Below are positions 22,431-34,137 of a stretch of DNA of 64,000 bases, in pieces. Numbering within the stretch: the stretch's first letter is position 1; the number at the start of each line of letters is the position of its first letter. Source of the stretch: Chelydra serpentina (Eukaryota; Chordata; Testudines; Chelydridae); NCBI GenBank assembly GCA_037349315.1, contig JBAIAC010000004.1:40923001-40987000 (forward strand), in the 5' to 3' direction. The position numbers and the translations under genes are program-made. The notes under the pieces are model-generated. The model was not told the origin of the DNA, searched no databases, and saw only the letters and a program-made list of their open reading frames with translations.

Positions 22431-22546
22431 TGGATCCTGCAAACTCTTACATGCATGCTTAACATTGCTACCATTAGTCCAATTGAAATCAATAGAGCTA
22501 ATCATGATAGTAGAGTCAAGCACGTGTATAAATGTGTGCAGGATCA
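22431..22546. repeat. Palindromic hairpin repeat
   Basis: Left arm 'ggatcctgcaaactcttaca' pairs with right arm 'tgtgtgcaggatc' with scattered mismatches. The centre carries the 'attgaaatcaat' palindrome. Probable non-autonomous fold-back element, old. Confidence 0.6.
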
Positions 22547-22922
22547 GTGAACGCTTTCTCTTTACTGTGATTTCCAGGACTAATAGAGGAACTGTGTCTT
22601 GGTTGGAAGGGGATAATTTATGGTCTTTTCATGTGATTAGGCGTAATTTATAACTGGAGAGCCTCAGAGGAGTCAGATATGGTGTTGGGTTGGAATAAGC
22701 TTCCAAACATGCCCCAAACTAGCCAAAAAGTCTTAACTGGTCTTGAAATGCCATGAGAAGAAGTTTTCTTCTAAGATTTCTGGCACTTTTGCTTCCCATT
22801 CCAGAGGGAACCAGAAATGCAAACGGGGGAAAAAGTATCTGGAATTCAGAACCTCAAACCAGGGTCAGTTTGAGATTAGTTTATAAAGTGAACAAAGGAT
22901 CTATGAGTAAGTGGGCAGTCTT
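22547..22922. other. Unassigned sequence
   Basis: No gene or repeat recognised. Confidence 0.5.
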
Positions 22923-22940
22923 CCCCCCCCCCCCCCCCCC
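22923..22940. repeat. Poly-C tract (18 C)
   Basis: Uninterrupted run of C. The minus strand is G18, prone to quadruplex formation and sequencing slippage. Confidence 0.9.
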
Positions 22941-22974
22941 GCTCCTTGGCCTGAACTCCTTACTTGGACAAAAC

Positions 22975-24159
22975 ACTCCCTGAAGCTAATGGGAATGTTT
23001 CCTGAATAATGGAGTCAGCATCAGGCCCTGAGTAGGATAGTCTGTATGTACTGAAAAAATAACAACAAAAAGTTAGACATACTGGATCCAGTTTCAGTAT
23101 CTCAGTAATTCTGAAAGGGTCTAGTGTCAAGGCCCTAAGCACAAAACAAACATGGATGTAATTGTGAAATAGACGCATTACTAGTATTTACAGACACTCA
23201 TGGGTGTCATTATGAGAGGCTCAGGAACAAGACTGTGATTCCCTTATTTCTCTGCCTATCTCTATTCTTGACTTTAGGGTTTTAGGCTGAGGGTTCACAG
23301 TGTGAAAACTTGACTTCTATTCCTTTTCTCATCCTTACCACCAGCCTTGCTTCCCTATCCATCTCTTGTGCCTCTCAGTTTCCTCAAAAGATCCCTAGCA
23401 CTTCCCTGGCTTCCCAGAAACACCAAAAGAGCCCTCTCATCCCCAACCTGGGGGGGCTGTGGGGGAGAAACCTCATGCTCTCCATGGGGAAATTCACTCT
23501 TGCACTAATCATAAAAGGTCTGCACAGCCTCCCATAAATTTTCCCTAGCACAAGGCACATCACCTGCACAGAAGTCCCAGTGCTAGGGCATTCCAGCACA
23601 AGGAAATCACAAGAAAGGAAGGGTGTGGAAATGAGGACAGAAGGAGACAAGCCTCAAGGCTGCCCTGAACTATTCCTTGCCCTCCAGCAGCAGAATAAGG
23701 GATGTACAATCAGCCTCCCCTCTAACCCTGGCTGCACCAACCATAGTCCTAGGTCAGAAATGAATCTGTCCCCCTTGCTTTACCTTTTGTGCTGGGCAGC
23801 TACTGACTTCTGAGATCTGATTCTGTCCCACCCCTGGCTATTCTACCTAGATAGACTACATTTCTATAACACAAGATGTTTCAACCTCTGCTGTTTCCTA
23901 GCTTGAGAGAGGGGGAGGAAAAACAGAGGTATTAATTTATAATTAGATTACAGACAGATTCTGATATTGTGCATGGGTTTTATATGGAAAACTCAATTCA
24001 TATACCTTTGCCATTATTATTAATGGGCAACTGGGGGTAGTTTTTGTAGGTCTTTTTGAAAAAAAATCAAATCATTGCATGATCAACTTGACAAATTTAC
24101 TTGCATGTTATTTCCTTTCCCTCCTACCCTTTTCCTGCATGTTTATTTGTCCTTTTAGG
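22975..24159. other. Unassigned sequence with a half hairpin repeat
   Basis: 22975-23035 looks like one arm of the palindromic repeat family ('gctaatgggaatgtttcctga...tcaggccct'). The rest (23040-24159) shows no assignable element. A purine/pyrimidine-mixed C-rich block at 23300-23830 has only spurious open stretches. Confidence 0.4.
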
Positions 24160-24280
24160 CCCTGATCTTGCAAGCTGTTCTGGGTAGTTAGATCCTTAAC
24201 ATCATGCCAACCCCATTGACTTGACTGAGTTTCCTCATGGGCAGGGGATCTAACCCATGTACAACAGCTTGCTGGCTAGG
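24160..24280. repeat. Palindromic hairpin repeat
   Basis: Left arm 'cttgcaagctgttctgggta...agatcc' pairs with right arm 'ggatctaacccatgtacaac...agcttgctgg'. Centre 'ccccattgacttgac'. Same style as 22431-22546. Confidence 0.65.
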
Positions 24281-24340
24281 AGCCAAAGCTCTCAGGAACA
24301 TGCCATCCCTTATGTTTACACAGTCTTTAGCACTATGTGA

Positions 24341-24636
24341 GGCCACGTCTACACTACCCGCCCGATTCAGCGGGTAGCAATCGATCTTTTGGGGATCGAT
24401 TTATCGTGTCTAATCTAGACACGATAAATCAATCCCAGAATGCGCTCCCATCAACTCCGGTAATCCACCCCGATGCGGGGAGGAAGCGGAGTCGACGGGG
24501 GAGCGGCAGCCTTCGACTTTGCAGCGTCCACACGGCAAGGTACGTCGAGTGAGGTACGTCGACTTCAGCTATGTTATTCACGTAGCTGAAGTTGTGTACC
24601 TTACATTGACTCCCCCGCTGTAGTGTAGACCAGCCC
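24341..24636. mobile_element. Harbinger-type MITE, 296 bp (copy 2)
   Basis: Ends GGCCACGTCTACACTACC and, on minus, GGGCTGGTCTACACTAC. Flanked by TGA on both sides (24338-24340 and 24637-24639), a perfect 3-bp duplication. Same internal hairpins as copy 1 at 9352-9646 (GATCGATTTATCGTG and AGCTATGTTATTCACG regions) and same length within 1 bp. Confidence 0.9.
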
Positions 24637-26429
24637 TGAGTGCCACCAGAAACAAACAAATCAATAATAATATTAATTAATTAATTCACATAAAAACTGA
24701 GTGTGCACACCTTCTTCAAACTATATTCATATGGCTCTGAAATTTTTAGGGTTAATAGATGATTATCTGCCAGTTAGGTTCCAATATGAGTCATCCTGGT
24801 TTCCAAAATGATTTGTCTTTCCGAAATAAAAGCGAAGAGTTCCAAATGTCCTAAATTTTCTATAGAAAAATGGGCAGGAACATAAAGTGCATATAATCAG
24901 ATAATGGTTTTCTATTCCCTCTTACATCCCTAGTCTAGACAAGAGGTGCTAAGATGAACCTTGTTTCGCCTGCCAATACCAACAGCACTTTGTGGTCTCG
25001 TTACCTCACAACTGGCTAATTCCCAAGGACAGTCCTAGCTAACGAGTAGCCCTTTGGATGGTCATTCCAGCAATTCATTTGGGCCACTGTTTCAAACTGC
25101 ACTGAGAATTCTTCAGAGAGAAGGCCTTTTCTACTGGGCAGTGGTTCACTCACTGTGTTCAATGAGAAAGTCAGTCAGGTTGTTAGGATTTATATAAATG
25201 AGGGCATTGTATGTTCAAAAGGAGATTGGTATGTTTGATCCTAGCTGTGATTGGTTTACCTTTTCCACACGATAACATTAATTAGGCAGGATAAGTAAAT
25301 GCTGATGTGTTCCCTCTCAATTGTCAACAGCTAAACTACAGACATCACAAGGGTGTAACTGCAATCTAGTTTCAGTGGACTGAGACATGAAATATTTTCC
25401 TACTAAATCATTACATGGGATGAATTATGACTTCTTTCACACAAAACTTTTAATTTTTTTTTACACTTTTTACATTGTTGCTGCGTGTTTGTATTTCAGG
25501 TCAAGGGAGCAGCAAGCAACAATGACAGTGAAATCTTTTATTTGACCATGTATACTATGTAAAATAGACTGAGAACATTAACATTTCTCTTGTGCTTTGC
25601 TTGCATCCCAAAAAAACATGAGGCAACAAGTCTCAGAACCTGGCTCAACAGACTTGGGCCTGTGTTACTTACACTATGGGGCTAAAAATAGCAGTGTAGT
25701 GTCAATGTTCCCACTTGGGCTGGAGCCTGGGGTCTGAGACTCTCTCTGACTCATGAATCCGAGTCATTTGACCCGGGCTTGGCGACTCACTGCCACTGAG
25801 GTTTTTTTTGCAATGTAGTCGTAGTATTAAAGAGGGTGGATACTCCTGCCCCGGGGTCAATAGCCACTGATTACTGTTACAATCACAACTATGCTTAAGC
25901 CAAATTTTCTGTAAGAAAGTTGCTATACTATGTTTTCCCAGACACATTGAGCAACCATGTGCTTTCAATATGGATGACTTTTATTTTAGATTAGGGAAAA
26001 ACAGACAACAAGAAAGAAGAAAAATAAAGGCCCCCAGAAAAGAGAGCACTGTATATATGTGTGTCCTTTGTATCCTGCTGCAGCATCTCTGAGAACAAAA
26101 TAGCTGGTCTCTGCAAACAGGAAGAGTTATATCAATGTAAAGGTGCAGCACAAGTAGATGCCACTGTTTCGAGCACAAGTTAAAAGAAAACTATACCCTA
26201 ATACAGATTATTGTTATTTACTACATCTAGTATCGAAATGTACAAGATGCTGAATGCCTCCTGTGAGTTGCTGAGCTTCCTCAGATCCCTCTAAAGTCAA
26301 TGGGAATTGAAGGCACTTACTACCAAATACTTGCAGAATAGAGGACTTAGTTACACAAAAAGAATAAAACAAAAAATGTCCTAACTATTGTCATGAACTT
26401 TCTCTTTCTGAACTGGGCATTGTGAACCT
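24637..26429. other. Unassigned sequence
   Basis: TTAA-rich simple sequence at 24660-24690. At 26270-26310, part of a hairpin repeat ('gctgagcttcctcagatccc...gtcaatgggaattga'). Otherwise nothing recognised. Confidence 0.45.
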
Positions 26430-26960
26430 CCAGTACATTATCCAGCCAGTAGAGAGCTGCTTGATCCTTCCAGCACAGGAGAGGACAGTACCATCTGGGG
26501 ACCTGGTTCGGGGGAGAGTGAAAAGCTGCATGGGAGCTGTAGCAAAAGGCCAGGAGCAGCAGCCTGGAAACTGGCGGCAGAGAGAAAGCCAGGCAGTTTA
26601 GGAGCTGGGACTGAAAGGCTAAAAGCCAGGCTGGGAAGTGCCTGTTGCTGCCAAGGGGGCCAGCGGTAGCTGCAGCAAGGGAACTCTGGCCAGGAGATCT
26701 GCAGGCCAATGCGTGGTTCTCTCTCAGAGAAGGGTGGCCTGGACTGAGTATCCGGGCACTAAGCTGAAGGAGTCCCAGGATAGCCCCACTGTACTGAACT
26801 GCTCTGAGGGGCTGAGGTAGGAACTGTTGGTTCATCTTTTGTTTGTACCTTAAAGCAATTGTACCTGGGAGGATAGCAACTTTTATTTCTGGCAGCCCCC
26901 TAGAGAAGGAATTATTTGTTACTTCATCAGACTGAGTGTTTATGGGAACCCACTGATTAA
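26430..26960 (+). mobile_element. Possible LTR / LTR-retrotransposon leader
   Basis: G/A-rich segment with short repeats of 'gagagaaagcc' and 'ggccaggag' type, then 'ttgtacctgggaggatagcaac' (in two parts) and 'ttttatttctggcagcccc'. This order resembles the R-U5/leader part of LTR elements in turtle genomes, from memory of the sequence style only. No ends, target duplication or primer-binding site were located. Confidence 0.35.
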
Positions 26961-27462
26961 CAACATTAACGGAAACCCAGGAAGAAGCCAGTGTGACAGT
27001 TGGATGATGTGGATGAAGGAGAGGGCAGGGAGCTCTGGATATAAAGGCATGACAAAGGCAGGAGGTCTGTGTGCAAATGAGCAGCCTGTTCAAGCCCTAA
27101 ATGAAGAGGTCATCTGAGAGGAAAATAGTTAAGGAAAAGACACTGAAAAATAGTGGAAGATGCAAATATTTGTTCATTTCATGCACAAGCACCTTTGCAT
27201 TTTCTACCACCCCTTTTGCATGGAGCACTATTGTTGCAAAGTCATTATCTACTCCTTCAAATCCCTTCCTGGGACCCACTTCTGTTGTGAGCTCTGCAGG
27301 ATTTTGCCAGCCGATAATGGCAAAGTAAATGGCCAGCAGGACTGATGATATCAATTGTTTTATTTATATTGTATATAAACATACAAAACCAATGATTTAG
27401 AATGACCAAATTGTGCATGTAGGTAGTCTATGTAAACACATGTTCCTGTCACTCTTACCTCC
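26961..27462. other. Unassigned sequence
   Basis: Contains an 85-codon open stretch on minus (27097-27354) without recognisable motifs. Possibly part of a decayed LINE. Confidence 0.35.
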
Positions 27463-27470
27463 ATATTACT

Positions 27471-27772
27471 CATAGGCGCCGACTCCGTGGGTGCTCTGGG
27501 GCTGGAGCACCCACGGGGAAAAATTGGTGGGTGCAGAGCACCCACCGGCAGCTCCCCGCCATTCGCGGGGCCTGCGCCCGGCTCCCCGCCAGTCCCGGGA
27601 CCCGCGGCAAGCTTACCTCAGCACTGGGAGACGTTGCGGGGACCCGCCCCCGACACTGGGCGACGTGGTGTCGGGGGTGGGGCCCCGCAACGTCACCCGG
27701 CATCGGGGGCGGGGCCCCGCCACGTCGCCCGGCGTCAGCCCCCACCGGCGCCACAGGAAGTCGGCGCCTATG
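27471..27772. mobile_element. CpG-rich hAT MITE, 302 bp
   Basis: Inverted ends CATAGGCGCCGACT (left, and again on the minus strand at the right). Flanked by a perfect 8-bp duplication ATATTACT (27463-27470 and 27773-27780), the hAT signature. The interior is very GC- and CpG-rich, with repeated 'gacgt...cggg' and 'ggggcggggccccgcc' blocks. A diverged relative lies at 58985-59113. Confidence 0.92.
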
Positions 27773-27780
27773 ATATTACT

Positions 27781-28011
27781 TCCTCCTTTCCTTCTGTTAG
27801 GAGAGTATTCTACAATACAGGTGTTGGTATATATGTTAACAGGCATTGTGCCAGTAGATGGTTCTCACAAATATGCAGCATTGCACAAAGGTTTTCTAGC
27901 ACCAATAAAAGTTGTTGGTGTGCACTGCAAATGGCATTCACTGTTCATCTCTTTCCATGAACCTCTTGACATCCTTCTTCTGTTTGTTACATACACTTCT
28001 TACATCCTTGC
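27781..28011. other. Unassigned sequence
   Basis: No element identified. It leads into the LINE tail at 28012. Confidence 0.4.
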
Positions 28012-28110
28012 CTCAATTAGATTGTTAGCTCTTCAGGGCACGGGCTCCTACATGTTTGTATAATGATGGGTCCCCAGTCTGCCTTTCATCCCTAAAGGTG
28101 CTTAATAACC
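28012..28110 (+). mobile_element. L2-like LINE tail
   Basis: 'attagattgttagctcttcagggcacggg' (in two parts) then 'gtaatgatgggtccc'-like sequence and 'gtgcttaataa' match the well-known L2-type 3' end motif (attagattgtaagctc...gggcaggg). Confidence 0.55.
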
Positions 28111-30104
28111 CACACATAGCTGAAGCCTGTACAGTCGCACAGGGATGGCAGATGGGTCAGACAGTCCACCATCTGTACAGTCTTCCTCATACCACCAGTT
28201 TTATTTCAGTTAGTTGCATGCAAATTAGCTGTAAAGTAAGACGGTGATTGGTTGAGTTACCTCTGATATCACAGTGGTCTAGTACTTTTAGCCTAGTATG
28301 GATACATGCCTTACTGTAGCTGAAAGCCCATGGTGTGGTGCAGGTATAGTTTGTAAAGTTAAAATGGCTGATAACTTTAAAATTGGATGGTAACAGACCA
28401 CAAATCCCAGTAATGCTTTATCCTGGTAATATTCTAAACAAAAAGAGCTGTCAGCTTGTATCTGTTTCCATCACTTCGCACGGACTCAACTGACATTCTA
28501 GGCTTCAGAGTGACACACAGAAAGAGGTGACAGTCCTGGGATCTTATTATATAGCTATACTCAAAGCATCACTGAAATACAGCCACTCTGGGGACGAAGT
28601 CAAGCAGACAATCAAACACAACACATTGCAAAATAGGTAGAGGGTGGTAAAAGTTACAGTAGGACAAATGACTGCTTTTAGAAAAAGTGCCTTACTCTCT
28701 TTGTCAATGACAAGCAGACATGACCTTTTTAATATAAGATCTCATCTGAAAAATCCCCATAAAGCAAAGGGACTTTCTCAATTTGGAAAGTTAAAAGGAA
28801 TGAATTGACCCTACCAGAATTTGAACTGTAGCTTGATGTTACACACCTGCAGCCAAATTTTGGAATGTGGTAATTAATTTTAGATTCTTCATTTTCAGTG
28901 GCATTGACCACCTGAAAGTCCCCTTAACTTCTGTTCAGCACTTCAGAAAATCAGTCCCAATATTTCTCAAGTTGAGCACCCAGAATCAGTGGCCATTTTT
29001 GAAAATGTTGACGCTGATGCTTAGGCGTTTTAACAACCACCTCCACAATACTGTATATTCAGAGCATATATGACATCTGTGACAGTGTGGGAATGACCTT
29101 AACCATCAGTTTTAAAATGTGAATAGTGGAATATGTCAATGGAAATTGACAGTAGTGATGTGATGTGTATGAAACAATGTAATTTGTGCCTGAAGATGGT
29201 AAAATAATATGGTGGTGTAAGAAATTAAAGGCAATAACTTGATGGATATTACAATTTTTCTAATATTTACATATGATTTGTACATGTAGACCTGAATCTG
29301 GTTAGAGTTTGAATGTTGTAAACAGTGTTTAAACAGTTATAATTCCTCTAAATAGCATATTGCAAATTGAAAAATAATGATGCATCCCTCCTGTTATAAA
29401 CTACACAGTCTGTCTTCAGATTCTTCTAAAAGTGCTATCCATTCTAGGGGGATACTTCTAGAAAATGAGTGAAAGGTGTACTAGTAGATAAATAAGGCAC
29501 CCAAATTTAATCTGCTTTAAGAGAGTTAGAATCTGATGGGGATATCTCCAAAATTAAAAACAAAACATGAATTGTTTATGCAAACCTTGGGTTGTACTTA
29601 AGGATACAAGTACCCCAACTCAATCTATTTATGGTTATTTTGCCAAATACAAGGCAAGAAATGGGAGAGTTTATAATAAGGATTTTCATTGACAAAATAA
29701 AAACCTTAGGAATTGAATGCATTTCATAAAAAGATGCCATTAGAAACACATATTTTCCTTGCCTCACTCATAGGCTGAAACTTGTGGAAATTCCCTGTAA
29801 GGCCTATGCTTCTTTTCTTACATAGTTGTTCATACAGTTTCTTTTGCTTCTTTTCTCAATATTATTGTCACTGTAGTGCTGTAGAGAGCTTCTGCTGCAG
29901 CTGTGTAAGTCGAGATGCTTATGCAGTGCCAGCCAGCAGTGGCTGTTTTGTAAAATAGAAATTATAGTGGTCTGTACAAACATAAAAATGACATTCAGTT
30001 ATAATGGCAGGGAAACAAATAAACTCAATGTATTTGCACCTCTCAGTGACTTTTCCTTCCTGGTGCACCATGTGACTAACTGTAGATTAAATCTCAAAGC
30101 CAAA
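28111..30104. other. Unassigned sequence
   Basis: AT-rich. 28905-29000 carries one arm of a repeat with the 'agttgagcacccagaatcagtggccatttttgaaaatg' pattern (given in pieces), related to the 'ttttgaaaat' hairpin family at 61505. No gene. Confidence 0.45.
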
Positions 30105-30715
30105 AAAACCCCATTCTGATCATCTGGTCTGACCTCCTACAGTACACAAGCCATGGAATGTCACCCAGTAATTTCTGCATCAAGTCCATAACTTCTGTTT
30201 TAGCTGTAGCATATTTTTTAGAAAGTTATCCAGTCTTAATTTAAAAACTTTGAGCGTTGGAAAATCCACCAAGTCCCCAGTGGTTAATTACCCTAATTGT
30301 TTCAAAATTGTGTCTTATTCCTAGTCTGAGTTTGTCTAGCTTCAGCTTCCAACCATTGGATATCACAATGCCTTTTTCTGCCAGATTAAAAAGTTATCTA
30401 CTATCGAAAATCTCTTCCCCATATAGGTACTTGTAGGATGTGATAAAGTCTCCTCTTAACTTTCTCTTGGATAAATTAAATAGATTGAGCCTTAAATCTC
30501 TCAGGGTAAGACAGGTTTTCCAGACCTTGAATCATTCTTGTAGGTTTTTTTTAACCCTTTCCAAATTGTGAGCATTCTTTTTGAAGTGTGGACACTGGAA
30601 CAGGACACAGTCTTCCAGTATATAGAGATAATACTGCCTGCCCACTCCTACTTGTTATTCTCCTGTTTATTCATCTAAGGATTGCATTGGCCTCCTAAAA
30701 TACAGTATCACATTG

Positions 30716-30802
30716 ACAGGTTTCAGAGTAGCAGCTCTGTTAGTCTGTGTCAGCAAAAAGAACATGAGTACTTGTGGCACCTTAGAAATTAAGAAATTTA
30801 TT
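30716..30802 (-). mobile_element. Fold-back-family retroposon (short copy)
   Basis: Inserted in CR1 between two copies of TCACATTG (30708-30715, 30803-30810; perfect 8 bp). On minus it ends 'gctgctactctgaaacctgt', the constant 3' end of this family. It starts inside the 'aaataaattt...aaggtgccacaagtactc' region, so it is 5'-truncated and lacks the inverted arm. CR1 sequence is continuous across the gap. Confidence 0.8.
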
Positions 30803-30934
30803 TCACATTGGGAGCTTATGTTCAGTTGGTTTTCTGAGGTGACTCCTAAGTTCTTTTCAGAGTCACTGTTTTTCCAGGATAAAGTCCCCCATCTGATTAG
30901 TATGCTCTAGATGTATGACCTTGTATTTGTCTGT

Positions 30935-31005
30935 ATAATAATAATAATAATAATAATTAATTATTATAATTATTATTATTAATAGTAATAATATTTAATA
31001 ATTAA
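30935..31005. repeat. (TAA)n/(TTA)n microsatellite
   Basis: AT-only run with TAA units switching to TTA units, within the CR1 copy. Confidence 0.85.
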
Positions 31006-31145
31006 CAAATAAGACCTGACTTTTATGTGGTGTTTTAAAATGTGTTGTTCAGATGAGCTCACCTTACTAAGTGATCCAGGTTGATCTGTATAATTGACCT
31101 GCCCAGTCATTATTTACTATTCCATCAATTTTTGTGTTATCTGTA

Positions 31146-31289
31146 AATTTTACTAGTTGTGTCTTTTTGGGGAAAAGCTACAGGATTGTCAAATATGTGT
31201 AATACACTGGCCTACTGCAGGTCATCGTGTCTTCCTCACATGGCTGGCCCTAGTGACTATAACAGTCTATTACTTTCTCACAGCTGACT
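31146..31289. other. Unassigned sequence
   Basis: Short AT-rich interval, nothing recognised. Confidence 0.35.
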
Positions 31290-31400
31290 AAGTTTTCCTT
31301 CGGCTCAAGTAGTAAGGGCTGTGTTTTGGTGCTGGTAGCCCTGGGTTTGCTCTCCCCAGCGACTGGGATGCCTGTAATGAAGATATGCAGCCAGGGTCCC
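31290..31400 (+). mobile_element. Possible tRNA-derived SINE fragment
   Basis: A-box-like GGCTCAAGTAGTAAGG (about 31299) and a B-box-like CTGGGTTTGCTCTCC (about 31342) at tRNA-like spacing. The B box is poor (GGTTTGCTC), so this is a decayed tRNA-like head. Confidence 0.4.
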
Positions 31401-31672
31401 TTTTATGTCACGTTCCCTTCTGCATGTTTTTTGTTTGCAGCGCATCAAATTCAGGGACATGGAACTGGATTTGTACATGAATAAAACCCGCTGTGCACAT
31501 ATATCCATCAGTCATGTGGTGGGTGTGATTTGCTATTTTATTGGCTTTGTTCCCACTTCTAGGGACCCTGTGTAGAGCTCTGTGCAGAATCTGGGATCTG
31601 TGCAAGGAAGAGTAGGGATGGTCTGGCTCCTGGATTTAAAGATATATTTCTTTATTCTTTCCCATAACAGTC

Positions 31673-31676
<4 letters not shown>
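31401..31676. other. Unassigned sequence
   Basis: Nothing recognised. Confidence 0.4.

Positions 31677-31710
<34 letters not shown>
31677..31710. repeat. (TC)n microsatellite
   Basis: About 17 TC units. Confidence 0.95.
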
Positions 31711-31712
<2 letters not shown>

Positions 31713-32249
31713 GTTTCTCTAGGAGACAAAAATAAGGGATGTGTGCGATAGTACATTGCTATGGCAGAGATGGTGCATAGGGTATGCATTCTGCTCCCCT
31801 TTGCCTATTAATGATGGATGTACATACACTGTTTTGGGTTTGGTTTTTAAATCGAGGCAGGGTAGCTTTTCATCACAGCATGGGAGCTCTGAGTTAACCT
31901 TAGTGGAAAAGGTTTCATATTTACAATATGGACAGGTTTTGTGTTATGCTAGAAATAGCCCTGTGGTGTCACTGTGATTTTAGATGGGTTTTGAGAAAAG
32001 GGCATTCATTCATAGTCCTCATTCAGTATAAAAAAATATTAACCAACCCTCACTACAGAGAAAATTCTGTAAACTAAATCTTGCTAAATCTGCTCTGTGG
32101 TAAATCTGCTGACCAGTCATTTTGCTCATCTAGTATATCACTTACTCATTTAATCTGTCTAAGAGTTTCATATGCTGCCTAACGTTAATATTAAAATCCT
32201 ATAGAACCTAGATCAATCCATATTTCTAGACATGCCTGAATGTAACTGT
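31711..32249. other. Unassigned sequence
   Basis: No gene or repeat recognised. Confidence 0.45.
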
Positions 32250-32580
32250 TATTCTAACAGTGCTTGACTCTCTTTATCCCACTTTTCTGACAAACTTTGA
32301 CTTTGTTCCTAAGTCTCAAATCTTAAATAAAACTTAGAGTCATCCTTGACCTCAGACTTTCTTTACGTCTCCTTCATCTCCCTGATCTGTAAGTCCACCT
32401 GTCACCACTTCAGCAACATTGCCAGAAGTTGTCTTTCCCTTTTGCTGCCTCCCTTGAATACCTGATTCATACCTTAATCACTTCCCAGCTCATCTGTTCC
32501 AATTGCCTCTTATTATGGTCTTCCTAAATCCTTTCTTTCTAAGCTTCCCAACAAAGCTCCATCAATTCCGTCGACATCAC
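32250..32580 (+). mobile_element. Old L2/L3-like LINE fragment
   Basis: Plus strand 'cttagagtcatccttgacctcagactttc' (in pieces) followed by pyrimidine-rich codon remnants matches the L-G-V-[IV]-L-D-x-x-L-S region common to L2/CR1-group LINEs. A likely continuation lies at 33180-33340, beyond an unassigned insert. Confidence 0.45.
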
Positions 32581-33179
32581 TGGATTTACATCTGCTAAGG
32601 ATCTAACCCAGAGTTTGTAAGCATTTGTTTGCTTTCTGAATGGCTGCACAATTCAACTATATCCGAACCCTTTATTATTTGCTACTCATGAACATTTTTC
32701 TTTGATGGATTTTTGTTCCCGTGAATGTTTGGGGAATGGCTACTTTTAATCTCAATAACCATATTCACTTACAAACAGAGATATTTTTGTGCAGACAGGA
32801 ATATTTATTGCTCATAAGTCCCTAATTGTTATTTGTTACACTTCTGTTAAAAAGTTTCAGTCATCCAATCAGGGCACAGAAATTATAACATATGATTGAG
32901 CTGACCAACCACAACCCCCAAATAAAGAATTGCAAATATTCAGTGAACAGTTTGTGAACGCCCTATAAAAGACTAAAATTTGTTTCCATAAACTGTCAGG
33001 CAATTACCTGTGATACCTTTGCAGAATTCTGGCTCCATTTGTAAATGATTCATGAACAGAAAAAAGGCTACATCAGTCAGATATTTTATTCACAATGAGC
33101 GCATTTTGACCAGTTCTTTCTACCAGGTTCAGATTTCTGAATAGGGACTACTCTCTTATTCTGGCCCCACCTAATCTCC
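32581..33179. other. Unassigned AT-rich insert
   Basis: AT-rich sequence with 'ccaatcaggg' and 'ccctataaaagac' (32962-32974, CCTATAAAAG TATA-like on plus). It interrupts the LINE fragment. It may be a mobile element, but no ends were found. Confidence 0.35.
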
Positions 33180-33340
33180 ACCCATAGTAGAGTTACATCA
33201 CTAGCTCCACATCTATTGCAAAATTGCCCTTTTATTTTAAAGCTCTCAATTTTTTCCATTCTAGCTTTCAGAGCTCATATCCACCTACTTCCCTACACTC
33301 CTCCATTTTGATCCTCCTCCTTTCTGCTCCTCCTCATCCC
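33180..33340 (+). mobile_element. LINE fragment continuation
   Basis: 'gcaaaattgcccttttattttaaagctctc' region followed by 'ctttctgctcctcctcatcccc', the pyrimidine-rich 3' part seen in L2/L3-like LINEs. Confidence 0.35.
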
Positions 33341-34137
33341 CGATGCTTTTCAAAAGAATGTCATTCTAGTCCTTCTACAAGGAGGCTGATGACCTGGAGA
33401 GCTGTGTGATGTCTTGTGTACTGGTGTCCTGGGAAAAAAAGTTGTGGTCGTCCTTTTGGAGTAATGCTAGAGAAAGACATATAGATGCGTTGTCCTTAAA
33501 CTGGTCAAACACAGCTCTACTCAGCATGAGAGGACTAAATGACCTGCAGATATCAAGTGCTGTCGTGCCCTCCCAGCCACTGAGTCCATTTCTCTCTTAT
33601 AAGAACTGATAAGCATCTTTCTTTTGTGTTTAGTTACATGTTATCCAACATGTTAAGTATTTTAGATACCTTGCTGAAACTGGCAGCTTAGCACTTTCAG
33701 CTGGTTCAGAACATAGGACGCTGCCTGCTAAATATGGCAGATAATCAGAGTATGTCACACCAGAGTGGCATGCTCTACATTTGTTGTCAATCCATTTAGA
33801 ATGTGCTATGACAACACCATACACATTCCAAAAGTAAACACACACAAGATCTCTAGACCAAAGAAATGAGTTTTACAGTTTGTACTGAAGGTGGTGAGAT
33901 CTGTGGTAGGCCTCATACCTTCCTGAGGTTAGACAGAAGGCACCTCAGGGAAGCCTGTGGCTTCTTCACTGGCACAGGTGGACAACTAATACTGTTTCTG
34001 TAACTTCTTTACAGTAACATGATGCTCTAAGTTCATCTTGGAAATAGGACTCAAATTCAATAGTGTTTTTGTTAGACTTGTTTTCTATAAGTACTCTTCT
34101 TTTTTAGATTTTTCTATCCGTGATCTGTATCTATATA
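33341..34137. other. Unassigned sequence
   Basis: No gene. Open stretches are short and without motifs. Confidence 0.45.

Larger units (their letters stand above)
30105..31145 (-). mobile_element. CR1 LINE, 3' UTR and C-terminal ORF2, interrupted
   Basis: Minus strand. The 3' end is at 30115 ('tgatcatctggtctgacctc'). Then come the C-terminal coding region (30240-30600) and more of ORF2 up to about 31145 ('ttatttactattccatcaat'). It is split by an 87-bp retroposon at 30716-30802, and expanded by an AT-rich microsatellite at 30935-31005. Confidence 0.8.

Noticed and set aside
26347..27093. Longest open reading frame (248 codons, minus)
   Set aside because: Low-complexity Leu/Ser/Pro-rich, no domain, lies antisense to an LTR-like G/A-rich block whose composition removes stop codons. 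No start context or neighbour supports it.
27487..28063. Two overlapping 157- and 190-codon open stretches (plus)
   Set aside because: They run through the CpG-rich MITE and out into unrelated DNA, and are open in several frames at once. GC composition explains them.
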